Assembly (NCBI GenBank): GCA_937871145.1
Contig: CALMXN010000167.1
Location: forward strand, 1-6,178
Direction: 5' to 3'
DNA length: 6,178 nt
DNA from: an uncultured Clostridia bacterium
Lineage (GTDB): Bacteria > Bacillota > Clostridia > Oscillospirales > Ruminococcaceae
Within the stretch, counting starts at the first letter, position 1, and each line of letters opens with the position of its first letter. A model generated the notes under the pieces. The model worked only from the letters and a program-made list of their open reading frames with translations, made no database searches and was not told the origin of the DNA. Below, one piece after another: positions 5,451 to 6,178 of the stretch. A program made the translations under genes and the position numbers.

Positions 5451-6178
5451 TTATTTCGAGTCCTTATGAGCAGAAAGCATTGGCGCAACCCGTTGCTTTT
5501 TGCTTTTTCTTTGCATATAATTTTTTGTGACCTTTATGACAATTGGCGAGAGGAATGCAAGTGCAATAAGATTCGGTATTGCCATTAGTCCGTTAAATGT
5601 ATCGGATATATCCCACACAAGCTTCATTTGCATATTTGCGCCGAAGTATACAAGTACTGCAAATAACACTCTGTATATGATAATTGATTTAGTGCCGAAT
5701 ATGTATTCCATTGCCTTTTCGCCAATATACTCCCACCCTATTATTGTGGCAAATGCAAATACTACGATAAAAAATGTTACAAGATGACTTGCAAATCCAC
5801 CCATAACCTGCTTGAAGGATTCAATAACAAGTGGTGCTCCGTCAAGACCTGTTGTACTTGCATTTTCTAATGCTCCACCCGAAAGTATAACAAGCGCCGT
5901 TAACGTACAAACAACTATCGTATCAACAAAAACTTCAACTATCCCCCACATTCCCTGAATGACGGGTTCTTTCACATCCGCAACAGAATGTACAGCAACA
6001 GAACTACCAAGACCCGCTTCGTTGGAGAATACACCTCTTTTTACTCCCATTGAAATTGCATTTTTAACAACTGTCCCTGTAATTCCACCAGCAACAGCGC
6101 CGATCCCAAGCGCCTCTTTAAAAATATTTGAAAAAATTGTTGGCATTATTTTTATATTTGCGAAAATAACAACAAGTG
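5451..6178 (-). CDS. Sodium:alanine symporter family (AgcS/DAACS) transporter, C-terminal half
   Basis: The last 241 residues of an amino-acid:cation symporter are visible; the start lies beyond the right edge. The family runs to about 450-480 residues, so roughly half is missing. The open frame continues upstream of the ATG at 6146 to the window end (LVVIFANIKI...), so that ATG is internal. Recognisable AgcS motifs are GVKRGVFSNEAGLGSS followed by AVHSVADVKEPVIQGMWG, then a helix with VDTIVVCTLTALVILSGG and another with FAFATIIGWEYIGEKAMEYIFG. About five membrane helices are visible, ending in a basic cytoplasmic tail (QRKSKKQR). These proteins import small neutral amino acids such as alanine or glycine with sodium; the substrate here cannot be told. 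The gene converges on pilT with a 39-base gap and has no evident functional link to it. Confidence 0.93.
   Translation of the reverse strand, partial: LVVIFANIKIMPTIFSNIFKEALGIGAVAGGITGTVVKNAISMGVKRGVFSNEAGLGSSVAVHSVADVKEPVIQGMWGIVEVFVDTIVVCTLTALVILSGGALENASTTGLDGAPLVIESFKQVMGGFASHLVTFFIVVFAFATIIGWEYIGEKAMEYIFGTKSIIIYRVLFAVLVYFGANMQMKLVWDISDTFNGLMAIPNLIALAFLSPIVIKVTKNYMQRKSKKQRVAPMLSAHKDSK
5472..5513 (+). terminator. Possible rho-independent terminator of the pilus-like operon, inside the convergent gene's 3' end
   Basis: AGAAAGCA (5472-5479) pairs with TGCTTTTT (5494-5501) as eight pairs including one G-T. The 14-base loop contains a small GCAA/TTGC hairpin. A T-rich run (GCTTTTTCTTT) follows. 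It is correctly placed about 60 bases after the pilT stop. The same bases encode the Lys/Gln-rich tail of the symporter on the minus strand, which alone would make the plus strand T-rich, so chance is a real alternative. Confidence 0.3.

Noticed and set aside
5527..5787. Plus-strand open frame inside the symporter gene
   Set aside because: It is the antisense shadow of conserved AgcS-family coding sequence, with no SD or domain.
1..6178. CRISPR arrays, tRNA or rRNA genes, insertion sequences, riboswitches
   Set aside because: No regularly spaced repeats, no tRNA-like or rRNA sequence, no transposase or terminal inverted repeats, and leaders too short for a riboswitch.

Overview
The window reads as a chromosomal segment of a moderately AT-rich, low-GC Gram-positive anaerobe, most likely a Clostridia member of the Ruminococcus/Oscillospiraceae type. 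The evidence is purine-rich AAAGGAG ribosome binding sites, sigma-A-like promoters, a lipoprotein with a long Thr/Ser-rich linker, a DUF4860-like protein inside a type IV pilus-like operon, and an AgcS-type sodium:amino-acid symporter. Species cannot be named from sequence reading alone.

Layout: a minus-strand single-pass membrane protein leaves the left edge (1-132, 3' part missing). A 164-base divergent intergenic region (133-296) follows, with one strong promoter facing each way. Then comes a tightly packed plus-strand set of seven genes (297-5411): a transglutaminase-like lipoprotein, a PilC/GspF inner-membrane platform protein, four small single-pass proteins with pilin-like or pilus-operon character (the second looks like DUF4860), and a PilT-type ATPase. 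Gaps between these genes are 1-24 bases, or a short overlap. Each gene has its own convincing Shine-Dalgarno sequence, so one transcript from the promoter at 238-265 probably covers all seven. A convergent minus-strand gene (5451 to the right edge, 5' part missing) encodes the C-terminal half of a sodium:alanine-type symporter and looks unrelated in function. No stretch over 300 bases lacks a gene.

How the genes may work together: PilC and PilT are the membrane platform and hexameric motor of a type IV pilus/type II secretion-like machine, and the four small membrane-anchored proteins are candidate pilin-like subunits or assembly factors. The complete operon, bounded by its own promoter and a convergent gene, carries no extension ATPase (PilB/GspE), prepilin peptidase (PilD), PilM/N/O or obvious major pilin. 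Its two proteins with a pilin-like Glu+5 helix lack the usual Gly at -1. It is either a satellite locus that borrows parts from elsewhere in the genome or a reduced single-ATPase system. The co-transcribed surface lipoprotein with an intact Cys-His-Asp triad is the most intriguing partner.
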